From positions 100,985 to 164,984 of the forward strand of contig NZ_JACICA010000005.1 in the NCBI RefSeq assembly GCF_014195585.1: a stretch of 64,000 nucleotides of DNA. Reading direction: 5' to 3'. Below, piece by piece: positions 52,741 through 60,581 of this stretch (position 1 is the first letter of the stretch; every line of letters begins with the position of its first letter). The notes below the pieces were generated by a model, which saw only the letters and a list, made by a program, of their open reading frames with translations, ran no database searches and had not been told where the DNA came from. Source of the DNA: Alloprevotella rava. GTDB taxonomy: Bacteria > Bacteroidota > Bacteroidia > Bacteroidales > Bacteroidaceae. Position numbers and translations under genes: made by a program.

Positions 52741-53460
52741 TTATGATTTGGCGCGCTCGAAGTATTTCTGACATTCCGCTTCATTGACTCCGCGAGCGGC
52801 GGCATAGGCACGGATGAGCGTGGTGTTGAAGGCGTCATCGGCTTGGAGGGCAGCCAGACTTTTGCAACCTTTTTGGATGCTGACTTTGCGCCCACATTTC
52901 ATGTTGCCGGTGTCAAGTATCGAGAAACGGTAGCGGCCGTCGATGCGATCGAAAAGGATGTTGTCCGCACTGCACGCTATGGGGAGGAAACCTTCCTCAT
53001 GCAGGCGCGCAGCGTAGTGGGCAAAACTTTCGAGCAGTTCGGCTCTCTCCGATTGGGGCATACCGAAGGCTTCGTGAAGAGAATGCTGATAGTTGGAAAA
53101 AATTCCGACAAAATACATATTCTGGTCCATCAGATTACGACGATAAGCCACATAGGCCACGGGCTCTTGGGTAGCGAAACCGCGCTCTCTGAGCTGTGCG
53201 GCGCAATAGTAGGAATGTTTGCCCTTTGATGCCTTGTAGATACGCACTGCCAAGCGATTGCGCCAGGAGGTTCGGCCGTAGTGTTTCACACAAAGCGTGA
53301 GTCCGTCAACATCCAGCAGGCGGATGCTGTTATTTGAATTGGAGAGCATGCTACCATTATTTTCAAAATGGTCAGCAATATTTACTAAATAATCGCGTAA
53401 GCGTTCGTATTTTGGGTTAATTATGAGGGTCACAAGTAGAACTTTTTTCTTTGTTGTCAA
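52741..53460 (-). CDS. InaA-type kinase paralogue, probable pseudokinase
   Basis: A 239-residue paralogue of the kinase at 38350. Both begin INPKYER and both end their catalytic region with N-I-L-F. The ATP-binding Lys is kept (LCVKHY) and so is the metal Asp (SILDTGNM). The catalytic loop, however, reads LPIACSADNILF instead of LHLDYSPGNILF: the His is Pro and the catalytic Asp is Ala. It may lack kinase activity and serve as a binding or regulatory protein. It has its own promoter and terminator and is about 14 kb from its paralogue. Confidence 0.78.
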   Translation of the reverse strand: MTTKKKVLLVTLIINPKYERLRDYLVNIADHFENNGSMLSNSNNSIRLLDVDGLTLCVKHYGRTSWRNRLAVRIYKASKGKHSYYCAAQLRERGFATQEPVAYVAYRRNLMDQNMYFVGIFSNYQHSLHEAFGMPQSERAELLESFAHYAARLHEEGFLPIACSADNILFDRIDGRYRFSILDTGNMKCGRKVSIQKGCKSLAALQADDAFNTTLIRAYAAARGVNEAECQKYFERAKS

Positions 53461-53474
53461 GATAATTAGGCGCT

Positions 53475-53504
53475 CAAAGATACTAAAAACTTTCTACGCT
53501 ACAA
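53475..53504 (-). promoter_or_regulatory. Promoter of the pseudokinase gene
   Basis: On the minus strand TTG (53502-53504), 19 bases, TATCTTTG (53475-53482). Transcription would start within ten bases of the ATG. Confidence 0.65.
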
Positions 53505-53555
53505 CCTTTTCAAGCACATCCTTCCTTCATTGAACAGAAGATTACACCATTTTGC

Positions 53556-53586
53556 TTGGTTGAAAAGCGTTGTTTTCGTATTTTCG
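53556..53586 (+). promoter_or_regulatory. Promoter of the MarC-family gene
   Basis: TTGG (53556-53559), 19 bases, TATTTTCG (53579-53586), giving a leader of about 20 bases. The MarC-family start at 53614 follows it. Confidence 0.55.
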
Positions 53587-53613
53587 CGCTATAAAACAGA
53601 AAAAGATTCCCTT

Positions 53614-54231
53614 ATGTTGGACATTATTTCTCACACACTCTCACAGTTTAGCATTGAGCAAACTGCTGGTGCATTCATCGTGTTAATGGCTATCATCGAT
53701 GTGTTGGGTTCTACGCCCATATTTCTCAATTTGCAGTCCAAAGGACGCCCCATCAATGCTCTGAAGGCTGCGGGTATTAGTTTGGTATTGCTCGTGGCTT
53801 TCTTCTATGCTGGTGATGCCGTGCTGCAACTCTTCCATGTCGACATCCAGTCGTTTGCCGTGGCGGGTGCGCTCATCATCTTCATCATGGCCTTGGAAAT
53901 GCTCCTCGATGTTGAGATATTCAAATATGGCGGGCCCACGAAGGAGGCCACCCTTATTCCGGTAGTATTCCCCCTTATTGCCGGCCCTGGCGCATTCACT
54001 ACGCTGATTTCGCTGAAGGCTGAATTTGCACAAATCAATATCTTGGCGGCCCTCACCCTCAACATGGGCTTGGTTTACATCATCATCGCGGGCGCGAGCT
54101 GGGTGGAAGAACACGTTAGCAAGACATTCATCTACATCCTGCGTAAGTTCTTCGGCGTGATTCTACTGGCCATCTCCGTGCGCCTCTTCACTTCCAACGT
54201 GTTACCGCTGATCGAGAGTTTAAGCAAATAA
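53614..54231 (+). CDS. MarC-family integral membrane protein
   Basis: A 205-residue protein with about six membrane helices. The start at 53614 (MLDIISHTLSQFSIEQ) is chosen over 53530, which would add 28 residues from the promoter region. Family features are IIDVLGSTPIFLNL near the start and VVFPLIAGPGAFTTLISLKAE in the middle (quoted as VVFPLIAGPG and AFTTLISLKAE). MarC was once linked to antibiotic resistance, but its role is unsettled. It is transcribed alone and followed by two hairpins. Confidence 0.9.
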   Translation: MLDIISHTLSQFSIEQTAGAFIVLMAIIDVLGSTPIFLNLQSKGRPINALKAAGISLVLLVAFFYAGDAVLQLFHVDIQSFAVAGALIIFIMALEMLLDVEIFKYGGPTKEATLIPVVFPLIAGPGAFTTLISLKAEFAQINILAALTLNMGLVYIIIAGASWVEEHVSKTFIYILRKFFGVILLAISVRLFTSNVLPLIESLSK

Positions 54232-54268
54232 GGCTGTGCGCCAACGCCACTAAGGCGCAAAACGAACC

Positions 54269-54314
54269 GCGAGGGACGAGGTTAGACATCTGTGCTACCT
54301 CGGCCCTCGCTTTT
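54269..54314 (+). terminator. Terminator of the MarC-family gene
   Basis: GCGAGGGACGAGGT pairs with ACCTCGGCCCTCGC (13 of 14 bp), followed by TTTTA. Confidence 0.8.
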
Positions 54315-54320
54315 ATACGA

Positions 54321-54353
54321 AAGGCTGGTTTCCCAATTTGAGAAACCAGCCTT
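54321..54353. terminator. Hairpin between convergent genes
   Basis: AAGGCTGGTTTC and GAAACCAGCCTT form a perfect 12-bp stem. On the minus strand it may end the fimbrillin transcript. Confidence 0.7.
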
Positions 54354-54422
54354 ATTCTTGAATGTTCCTTTCGGACAATTGGCTGCTTAAATATATTAAA
54401 CCTACAAGGTCAAATCAATGTA

Positions 54423-57197
54423 TTATTCCGAGACAGGACGGACAGAAAGTCCGTTACCTTTTCTGAAATGTTCATACTTTGTATACACGCCCCAATTATC
54501 AAAGAACAAGCTGTTCGTTTTCTCCGAATCACGCGAAATGGCAGAATGATAACAACCGTAATTAACACTGCCATTCAGATAGCCGTCATGATGACGCCAA
54601 CCCAAAGCAGGGAAATAGATCGTAGTAGTTGAACCGTCTCCCGTTTTGAAATGCCAACCCTGGTCGTAATTTCCCACCACGTTAAGCTCATCCTTATCAC
54701 TTATGACATTATTCCCTGTAGTGGTAAAACCAGAAAAGGCATTGCTGGCAGGCATCTTGAAGCCAGCGGGACAGGGGTCGTAGACGGTCTTCACCACGAC
54801 ATTGTCATGGAAGCCGGTCTCAGTGTTATCCATCGACCAAAGGTTTACCTTCCAGAAATTATCATACCAAACGTAGTCATAGAACGTTTCGGGGTGTTGA
54901 ATGCCGTTTTGAATGCTCATATTCTGCCCACCATTGGACTCAAATGTACCGTCAATGATAGCTTTCTTTCCTGGAAAAGCATCCTTACGTCCAAACTGAT
55001 AGAAGGTAGAAGACATTTGTTTTGTTTCGCCAGGGGTCTGCGTGATGTCGATATAAGCAAACTGTTTCTCACCATCGTTGGCAACAGTCTGTTCCACCTT
55101 TACGCGAGCCATGCGAGGCTGGTCGGAGGGAGATGCATCCCATCTCATATAGGCAAAACCAAGCGGAAGTTTGGTGAAATTATAGGTAACGCCCGCTTTA
55201 TTAACTACAGGAATCGTGTTGAGGGCATCATTCTGGGCGAACCATAAGTGCCACGACCATACGACTACTCCACCTTTCGTGACAGCAATGACGGCGTTAC
55301 CGTTCTTAATCTTGTCCTGCGGCACATGGAACTGTACAAACTTTTTGTCGGCAGAAAGAGAAAGACTACTTGCTTCTACAATGCCGCTTTGGTCTGTCCA
55401 AACAATCTTTGCTCCATCGGGCACATTCGCACCTCCATTGCTCTGCGTAATCCAAGGATCAGTGATATTCTTACCTGCATGATCCGTGAAGTTTTTCAAG
55501 ACATCAGAGCCCGACATAGTGGTTTTGTAGGAATGTTCATTAGTAGCACCGCCCGTGATAGCGTTACCGTAAACCAACGGAATACTGTAGTAGCCCGGGG
55601 CAGAGATGAGATAAGAGTTGGCAGTATTCTCAACAGTGGCCGCACCCGTGGCGTTGGAGAGGTTGTAGTAGTTGCCGGCAGCGCCCTTTGGTGTAGCGCT
55701 TTGCAACACTTTGTTGTATTTATTGAGGCGGTTATCGATGGCCGTAGTGATAGTTGCAACGCCGCTCTCAGCCGATGTACCTCCGTCGCCCTCCTCTTTG
55801 CTTAACTGGATGAGCCAGGCAGGTTTGGTGGTTCCGAGAGATGTCCAGGTGTTACCGCCGTCGGTGCTTTCCTCATACCCTACTACCTTCCATTTCACAG
55901 GCTGCTGAATGTAAGTATCAGGATCTGCTCGATAGCTCTGCACCGTATAGCTGGCAGCCTCTGTGGCTGTGTAGTCCACCACGGGGGGATTGGTCACGGT
56001 GAGCCAGTATATCCACGTGGATTTCTTCTGAGATAAAGCGTAAGTCTTCGTTGTGCCGGGCTTCCATGTGCCGGAGAGGTTCACGTTGATAGGCGTAGAA
56101 CCGTCGGAGAAATAAATCTTTACGCTCACGCCTGCAAGCGATTGCGGAATCATATAGAAAGTGAAATTATCACCATTATTGCCCATGATGATTTGGTTAA
56201 CGGCTTGCGAAGTACTCACATTGAGCGTACCGTCGCCACCAAGGGTGAACGTGGCGGGAGTACTCAGGTTGCTCCACGCCGCTCCGGTGCCGTCGGCTTG
56301 CGAAGAGAGCGTATAGCGTCCCTTGCTCTGCGCGTTGACGATCTCCACTTTCGTTATCGTCTTGTTCCATGAAAGATTCTGACCCACTTTGAAGCGCACA
56401 GCCGTCAGTGCGTGATGGAAATCGAGGTTCGTTGTCGGAGCCACGTATCGAGTGGCATACTTCACTTCGCCGGAGCACGCCGTCATGAGGTCTTTCTGGT
56501 TGACCACTTTTGGCTCTACTTCGAAATCAACATAAGGTGTAGATGTATAGCTCTCGGGAGACAGCTGAAATTTATTGTAGCTGGAAGTCACTAAAGGATA
56601 AACAGCATAAAACTTTCCATAGGGCTGTTCCCACGACCACAGAATCTCATTAACGAGCGTACCGTCGGGATTTGTGTCCTTGTTGTAGAACCATGGCGTG
56701 GTGCTGAGGGTAGAAGTCGTTCCGCGGTAGCCTATGGAGGAGAAATGATCTGCAGCAGAGAATGTTTCAACAACATTCGCACGAGGAGCGATGCGGGAAC
56801 GGTGTGTCGTTCCGGCTTCTGTGTTCGTCTCTGCCTTGCGTGGCATACTTTCTATGCCGGCCGTAGTGGTTTCTATAAGGCAGGTGTTGCCATCGCCACC
56901 CTGCACATCCAATTTCTGTGAAGTAAGTTCTTCAGGAGTGAGGTTCAAGGGCGCGATCTGCTCTGCAAAAGCTGCACGGCTCAACGGACTGCCGGGCAGA
57001 GCACGACTGGCAGCTGGTCGGTGCGTGCCGTTCTGCGCATTAGAGACAATATAAGAAACCGCTGCGCCACGGTCGCCTTGATTGGTTGTATCATCGAGAT
57101 CGTTATCAGAACAAGCACCGAGAGTCATCCCCATAATACAGAGAAAAGCAAACGCTGCCTGATGCACCGAATGCTTATGATATTGCTTGATATTCAT
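54423..57197 (-). CDS. Fimbrillin-family lipoprotein
   Basis: A 924-residue surface lipoprotein with lipobox TLGACSDND. Residues ~150-390 resemble the fimbrillin N-terminal domain (LDFHHALTAVRFKVGQNL and ITKVEIVNAQSKGRYTLS). The middle is beta-rich (~400-700). The C-terminal region PCPAGFKMPASNAFSGF to GNGLSVRPVSE is the FISUMP-like ending common in large Bacteroidales surface lipoproteins. It is too long for a simple stalk subunit and may be a tip or adhesin protein. It follows a 71-codon gene by 36 bases on the same strand. Confidence 0.82.
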   Translation of the reverse strand: MNIKQYHKHSVHQAAFAFLCIMGMTLGACSDNDLDDTTNQGDRGAAVSYIVSNAQNGTHRPAASRALPGSPLSRAAFAEQIAPLNLTPEELTSQKLDVQGGDGNTCLIETTTAGIESMPRKAETNTEAGTTHRSRIAPRANVVETFSAADHFSSIGYRGTTSTLSTTPWFYNKDTNPDGTLVNEILWSWEQPYGKFYAVYPLVTSSYNKFQLSPESYTSTPYVDFEVEPKVVNQKDLMTACSGEVKYATRYVAPTTNLDFHHALTAVRFKVGQNLSWNKTITKVEIVNAQSKGRYTLSSQADGTGAAWSNLSTPATFTLGGDGTLNVSTSQAVNQIIMGNNGDNFTFYMIPQSLAGVSVKIYFSDGSTPINVNLSGTWKPGTTKTYALSQKKSTWIYWLTVTNPPVVDYTATEAASYTVQSYRADPDTYIQQPVKWKVVGYEESTDGGNTWTSLGTTKPAWLIQLSKEEGDGGTSAESGVATITTAIDNRLNKYNKVLQSATPKGAAGNYYNLSNATGAATVENTANSYLISAPGYYSIPLVYGNAITGGATNEHSYKTTMSGSDVLKNFTDHAGKNITDPWITQSNGGANVPDGAKIVWTDQSGIVEASSLSLSADKKFVQFHVPQDKIKNGNAVIAVTKGGVVVWSWHLWFAQNDALNTIPVVNKAGVTYNFTKLPLGFAYMRWDASPSDQPRMARVKVEQTVANDGEKQFAYIDITQTPGETKQMSSTFYQFGRKDAFPGKKAIIDGTFESNGGQNMSIQNGIQHPETFYDYVWYDNFWKVNLWSMDNTETGFHDNVVVKTVYDPCPAGFKMPASNAFSGFTTTGNNVISDKDELNVVGNYDQGWHFKTGDGSTTTIYFPALGWRHHDGYLNGSVNYGCYHSAISRDSEKTNSLFFDNWGVYTKYEHFRKGNGLSVRPVSE

Positions 57198-57233
57198 ATT
57201 GCTTGATTTTACTGTCGTATTACTCTTCTTTTT

Positions 57234-57449
57234 TCATTCCCACAAATTATTCTCAGAGAACTTCCGCGTTCCGGTAAGATCTGTGTCTTCATCATCTTCT
57301 TCGAGAGGTTTGATGGTAACATTCCCCCCGTTGCCACCACCTGGCTGCACAGCAGGACTAGAAGCCAAGAACGTAGTTTCGTCACAAAAAGCCACGACTG
57401 TACTTACAGGTTTGACATACATTTTCTTTATATATTCGCATTTTTTCAT
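57234..57449 (-). CDS. Small protein preceding fimbrillin
   Basis: A 71-residue protein starting MKKCEYIKKMYVKPVSTVVAF. The short basic start, the MYVKPxSTVV motif and a Gly/Asp-rich tail (PGGGNGGN, EEDDEDTD) match a common but uncharacterised class of small Bacteroidales proteins found before surface lipoproteins. Whether it is secreted is unclear; the start lacks a long hydrophobic core. It is likely the first gene of the fimbrillin operon. Spacer 57450-57719 is AT-rich with no other gene seen. Confidence 0.6.
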   Translation of the reverse strand: MKKCEYIKKMYVKPVSTVVAFCDETTFLASSPAVQPGGGNGGNVTIKPLEEDDEDTDLTGTRKFSENNLWE

Positions 57450-57719
57450 CGTTCCTCTTCGTTATGTTTTCTAATACTATTTTGTGAAATTAAATACAAA
57501 AAAACACGGGTAAAAGACAGACTTATTATGACAACAAGTCTGATACACAATCTCTATTCTGTGTTTCTTCTCTCTATTATTTCTGATTCAATTCACAAGT
57601 TTCTAGGATAGTTTTAATCAATTCCAACCACAAAGGTTTCATATTTATCCTGGAAAAACAAAATCCGTTTAACTTTTTTTCTTAAAAAAACGGACAAAAA
57701 GGAGAACTTTCTGGAAATA

Positions 57720-58763
57720 TCACTCTATTCCGCTCGCCTTTTTCTTTGCTGTGCGGATCTGCTGGCGGGCTGTTTCGATGATGGTATCGATGCTGCGGGC
57801 GTAGTCGGAGGAGGAAATGTCAACTTTCATGTCGGGATCGATGCCCATCTCGGTCATGCGCTTCTCACTGTCGTACATGGGGCTGGCGGAGAAGCGGAGG
57901 GTCCAGCCGTTGGGGAGTTCGCTGGTGAACGGCAGGCCTGCGCCGCCACCCGTGCGGTCGCCAATGACGGTGACGCGCGGCAAACCTTTGAGGAACATTA
58001 CGAAACTGTTGGCGGCACTAAAGGTGCGGCGATTCGTGAGGATGCAAACGGGCTTTTGCCAGCGCAAGCCCTTGAACGGCTTAATGCGGATGGCCTCCAT
58101 GGGGGAGAAATCGTCGTGGCGCGGGCCTCGCTTGTGCTGCATATAGGCGCACGTGGTGGGTTCGTTGATGAAGAGCGAGGCCAGTTGCTCCGCACTGGTG
58201 AGCAGGCCGCCGCCGTTGCTCCGCACATCCACAATTAGGCCGTCGCACATGGCCAGGGCGCGCATCATTTCTTGCAGGTTGCCACTACCCAGAGGCGAGG
58301 CGAAGGAGGCGCAACGGATGTAGCCTACATTGTCCGAAAGCACGCGGTAGCGCAGTCCGCTACCCACGCGGAAATCTTCGCTGCGCCCGAGATAGCGACG
58401 CACGAGCGAGTCAGAGAAGTTCATAGGGAAATCGTCAAACCAAGCACCGTAGCGCGCCACATCGTGGGCGGCACTGAGATTCACATGGCCGTCGCGAAGC
58501 TCTGCCGTCATTCGGCGCAGAACCTCGAAAAGCTGTTCGCTCCGCATATTGTCCGTAACGCCCTGACGGTAGCGTTCGCGCACAGCCGCCCAGTCCAAAC
58601 CGTATTCCTTATTCTTATAATCGAAAAAACAATAGTGTTCGTCAATAAGTTTCCAGCACGTCTCGAAGTTGCCCGTGGGCGTATTGTCCGCCATGTCCTC
58701 TGTGATGCAGGACGAAAGTAAGCCAGCGAGGAGCGAAAGAAAAAAGAGGTAAAGTGTTCTCAT
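57720..58763 (-). CDS. S41-family peptidase lipoprotein (tricorn/CtpA type)
   Basis: A 347-residue lipoprotein with lipobox LSSCITED. An N-terminal helical part contains LRDGHVNLSA, which belongs to the S41 start. The core holds GLIVDVRSNGGGLLTSAEQLAS (quoted as GLIVDVRSNGGG) and the likely catalytic Ser in FSAANSFVMF, then GDRTGGGAGLPF. No PDZ domain is evident. It lies 9 bases past the DUF3316-like gene, so the two form an operon. Confidence 0.87.
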   Translation of the reverse strand: MRTLYLFFLSLLAGLLSSCITEDMADNTPTGNFETCWKLIDEHYCFFDYKNKEYGLDWAAVRERYRQGVTDNMRSEQLFEVLRRMTAELRDGHVNLSAAHDVARYGAWFDDFPMNFSDSLVRRYLGRSEDFRVGSGLRYRVLSDNVGYIRCASFASPLGSGNLQEMMRALAMCDGLIVDVRSNGGGLLTSAEQLASLFINEPTTCAYMQHKRGPRHDDFSPMEAIRIKPFKGLRWQKPVCILTNRRTFSAANSFVMFLKGLPRVTVIGDRTGGGAGLPFTSELPNGWTLRFSASPMYDSEKRMTEMGIDPDMKVDISSSDYARSIDTIIETARQQIRTAKKKASGIE

Positions 58764-58772
58764 CGTAAGAGT

Positions 58773-59570
58773 TTATTTCAGTAGTCGCAATCGGCGCGTG
58801 TAGCCAACGACAAATTGGTTCTGCCAGTGGTGAGTTTTGATATGGTTGAAACGACTCTGCCGCACATCTGCGCCATAACCCAGCGTGAGGCGCGAGCGGC
58901 CCAGCGGGAGGGAGAGCGTGGTGAGAAAATAGAGTGAGGGCGCATTGCCCACATGAGAAACCACGCAATTATGGTCGCGGTGGCCAAGACCGAACAACTC
59001 ATAGTAGGACTGCCCATAGGCAGGCGAGAAAGCCAGTCCGGCGAGAGGCACTGCCACTTCTGCGCGCGCCTGCCATTGCTGCCGCCCCACGCGGAAGTCA
59101 TATTCCGCCAGCCCTGCTGCTGCCACATCCATGAAGAGCCTACCCTGCGCCGGATTGTTCCCATTTCGCGTGTTGTAGGTGACGCCCGTTCCGGCCTCGA
59201 CCAGCGGACCGAAAGCCAGGCGAAAGGGGCGTTGAACAGACCTTTTATTCCACATCCACCCCACTCCCATTCGCAGGTTGGCATCCCATTCGCGGCCGTC
59301 GCCCGACAGCCCGGTGAGATGAGCGGCATCGGCTCTGTAGTGCGCCACCACCGTCACGCGGCCGCGCCCCCAGCGAGCATTGCGCTCCGTGCGGTGGCTA
59401 ACGGAAAATCCCGCCCCGACATAGTCCTGCGGACTCAAATAAGTGTCGAGCACATGGGTGCGCCCAACGCCGAAGAGCCAGCTGTGGTCAACGGCTCGCA
59501 GCGTATCGGCCCGCTGTGCCGACAAAGGCAGGGCGGAAAGTAAGAAAATGAGGGATATGAGGTGTTTCAT
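58773..59570 (-). CDS. DUF3316-like outer-membrane protein
   Basis: A 265-residue secreted protein. The start at 59570 (MKHLISLIFLLSALPLSAQ) gives a signal peptide; the extension to 59642 is partly repeat-encoded and is rejected. The pattern DHSWLFGVGRTHVLDTYLSPQDY and the many short amphipathic strands match the DUF3316 barrel-like family. It ends in Arg/Leu-rich residues rather than Phe. It precedes the S41 peptidase with 9 bases between them. Its role is unknown. Confidence 0.75.
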   Translation of the reverse strand: MKHLISLIFLLSALPLSAQRADTLRAVDHSWLFGVGRTHVLDTYLSPQDYVGAGFSVSHRTERNARWGRGRVTVVAHYRADAAHLTGLSGDGREWDANLRMGVGWMWNKRSVQRPFRLAFGPLVEAGTGVTYNTRNGNNPAQGRLFMDVAAAGLAEYDFRVGRQQWQARAEVAVPLAGLAFSPAYGQSYYELFGLGHRDHNCVVSHVGNAPSLYFLTTLSLPLGRSRLTLGYGADVRQSRFNHIKTHHWQNQFVVGYTRRLRLLK

Positions 59571-59620
59571 AATAGGTTGTAGGCAAAAGAAAATGAATAG
59601 GATAATGCGCGCCGTGATTT

Positions 59621-59695
59621 TCCTTATTGTGTCAGCTGGCATCCTTATTGTGTCAGCTGATAGCCTTATTGTGTCAGCTGACAGCCTTATTGTAT
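59621..59695. repeat. 21-bp repeat array (family A)
   Basis: Three to four direct CCTTATTGTGTCAGCTGA units at about 21-base spacing. Confidence 0.88.
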
Positions 59696-59696
59696 C

Positions 59697-59797
59697 TCGG
59701 ACTGGTCGGACGAGTCGGACCAGTCTGAGAAGAATCTGACCCGTCGGACCAGTCTGACTAGTCCGACTAGTCTGAAAAAAGTCTGACCAGTCCGAGA
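59697..59797. repeat. 9-bp tandem repeat arrays (family B)
   Basis: Several arrays in mixed orientation directly beside the family A array and past the stop of the DedA-like gene. Confidence 0.88.
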
Positions 59798-59812
59798 AAA
59801 AATCGCTCTCAA

Positions 59813-60511
59813 TTAGTTCTCCTCTTCCTCCTTCTCCATCTCGTTGACACTCTTCACGATCTTCTCGCGGAGGTCCGACTTTTTCAAGCCGTTATAAATG
59901 AGATAGGCCAAGAAGAGAGCGGCGAGGCCGAAAAGGACATAACCCAGTTCGTGGCTATAACGCATGGCCAATTTCACTACCTGCTCTTTGGTTTGAACAC
60001 CTGGGATGCGCGAAATGAAATAGCCAATGATGGCTAAGACAGTGTTCCATGCGCCGGCGCCCAACGTGGTGTAGAGGAGGAAAGGACCAAGCTTCATGCC
60101 CGACAGACCTGCCGGAATGGAGATGAGCTGGCGAACAGCGGGCACCAGACGGCCGAAGAAAGTGGCCGTAGCCCCGTGGTCGCGGAAATACTCCTCTGCG
60201 CGAGCCACGCTCTCCTCGGTGACGAGGCAGAAATGCCCCCAACGGGAGCGGGCAAACTTATAGATGACAGGGCGGCCCAACCAGCGCGCCAGGAAATAGT
60301 TGACAAGTGCACCGACATCAGCTCCCAGCGTGGCGAAGACAACAACCAGGACGATGTTCATACTCGGGTCGCTCATCGAGAGCCACGCCGCAGGCGGCAC
60401 CACCACCTCGGAGGGGAAGGGGATAAACGAACTCTCGATGGCCATAAAGGCAGCCACCACCCAATAGTTGAGGTTCTCCAGAACCCAGGCAATCAATGTT
60501 GCGGAATCCAT
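59813..60511 (-). CDS. DedA-family membrane protein
   Basis: A 232-residue protein with about four to five membrane helices and the DedA signature FFGRLVPAVRQLISIPAGLSGM (quoted as FFGRLVPAVR and QLISIPAGLSGM; residues ~118-140). ESSFIPFPSEVVVPPAAW at the N-terminus is the conserved re-entrant start. DedA proteins flip lipid carriers such as undecaprenyl phosphate or phosphatidylethanolamine. The C-terminus is charged (EMEKEEEEN). It has its own promoter and is followed by repeat arrays. Confidence 0.92.
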   Translation of the reverse strand: MDSATLIAWVLENLNYWVVAAFMAIESSFIPFPSEVVVPPAAWLSMSDPSMNIVLVVVFATLGADVGALVNYFLARWLGRPVIYKFARSRWGHFCLVTEESVARAEEYFRDHGATATFFGRLVPAVRQLISIPAGLSGMKLGPFLLYTTLGAGAWNTVLAIIGYFISRIPGVQTKEQVVKLAMRYSHELGYVLFGLAALFLAYLIYNGLKKSDLREKIVKSVNEMEKEEEEN

Positions 60512-60542
60512 ACTTTTCTGTCTTTTCTTTTTATTTGTGGCA

Positions 60543-60573
60543 CAAAGTTAATGGAAAAGGAAGAGACGGCAAA
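60543..60573 (-). promoter_or_regulatory. Promoter of the DedA-like gene
   Basis: On the minus strand TTTG (60570-60573), 19 bases, TAACTTTG (60543-60550), giving a short leader of about 25 bases. It lies just before the porX stop. Confidence 0.65.
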
Positions 60574-60581
60574 ACAGGGGC

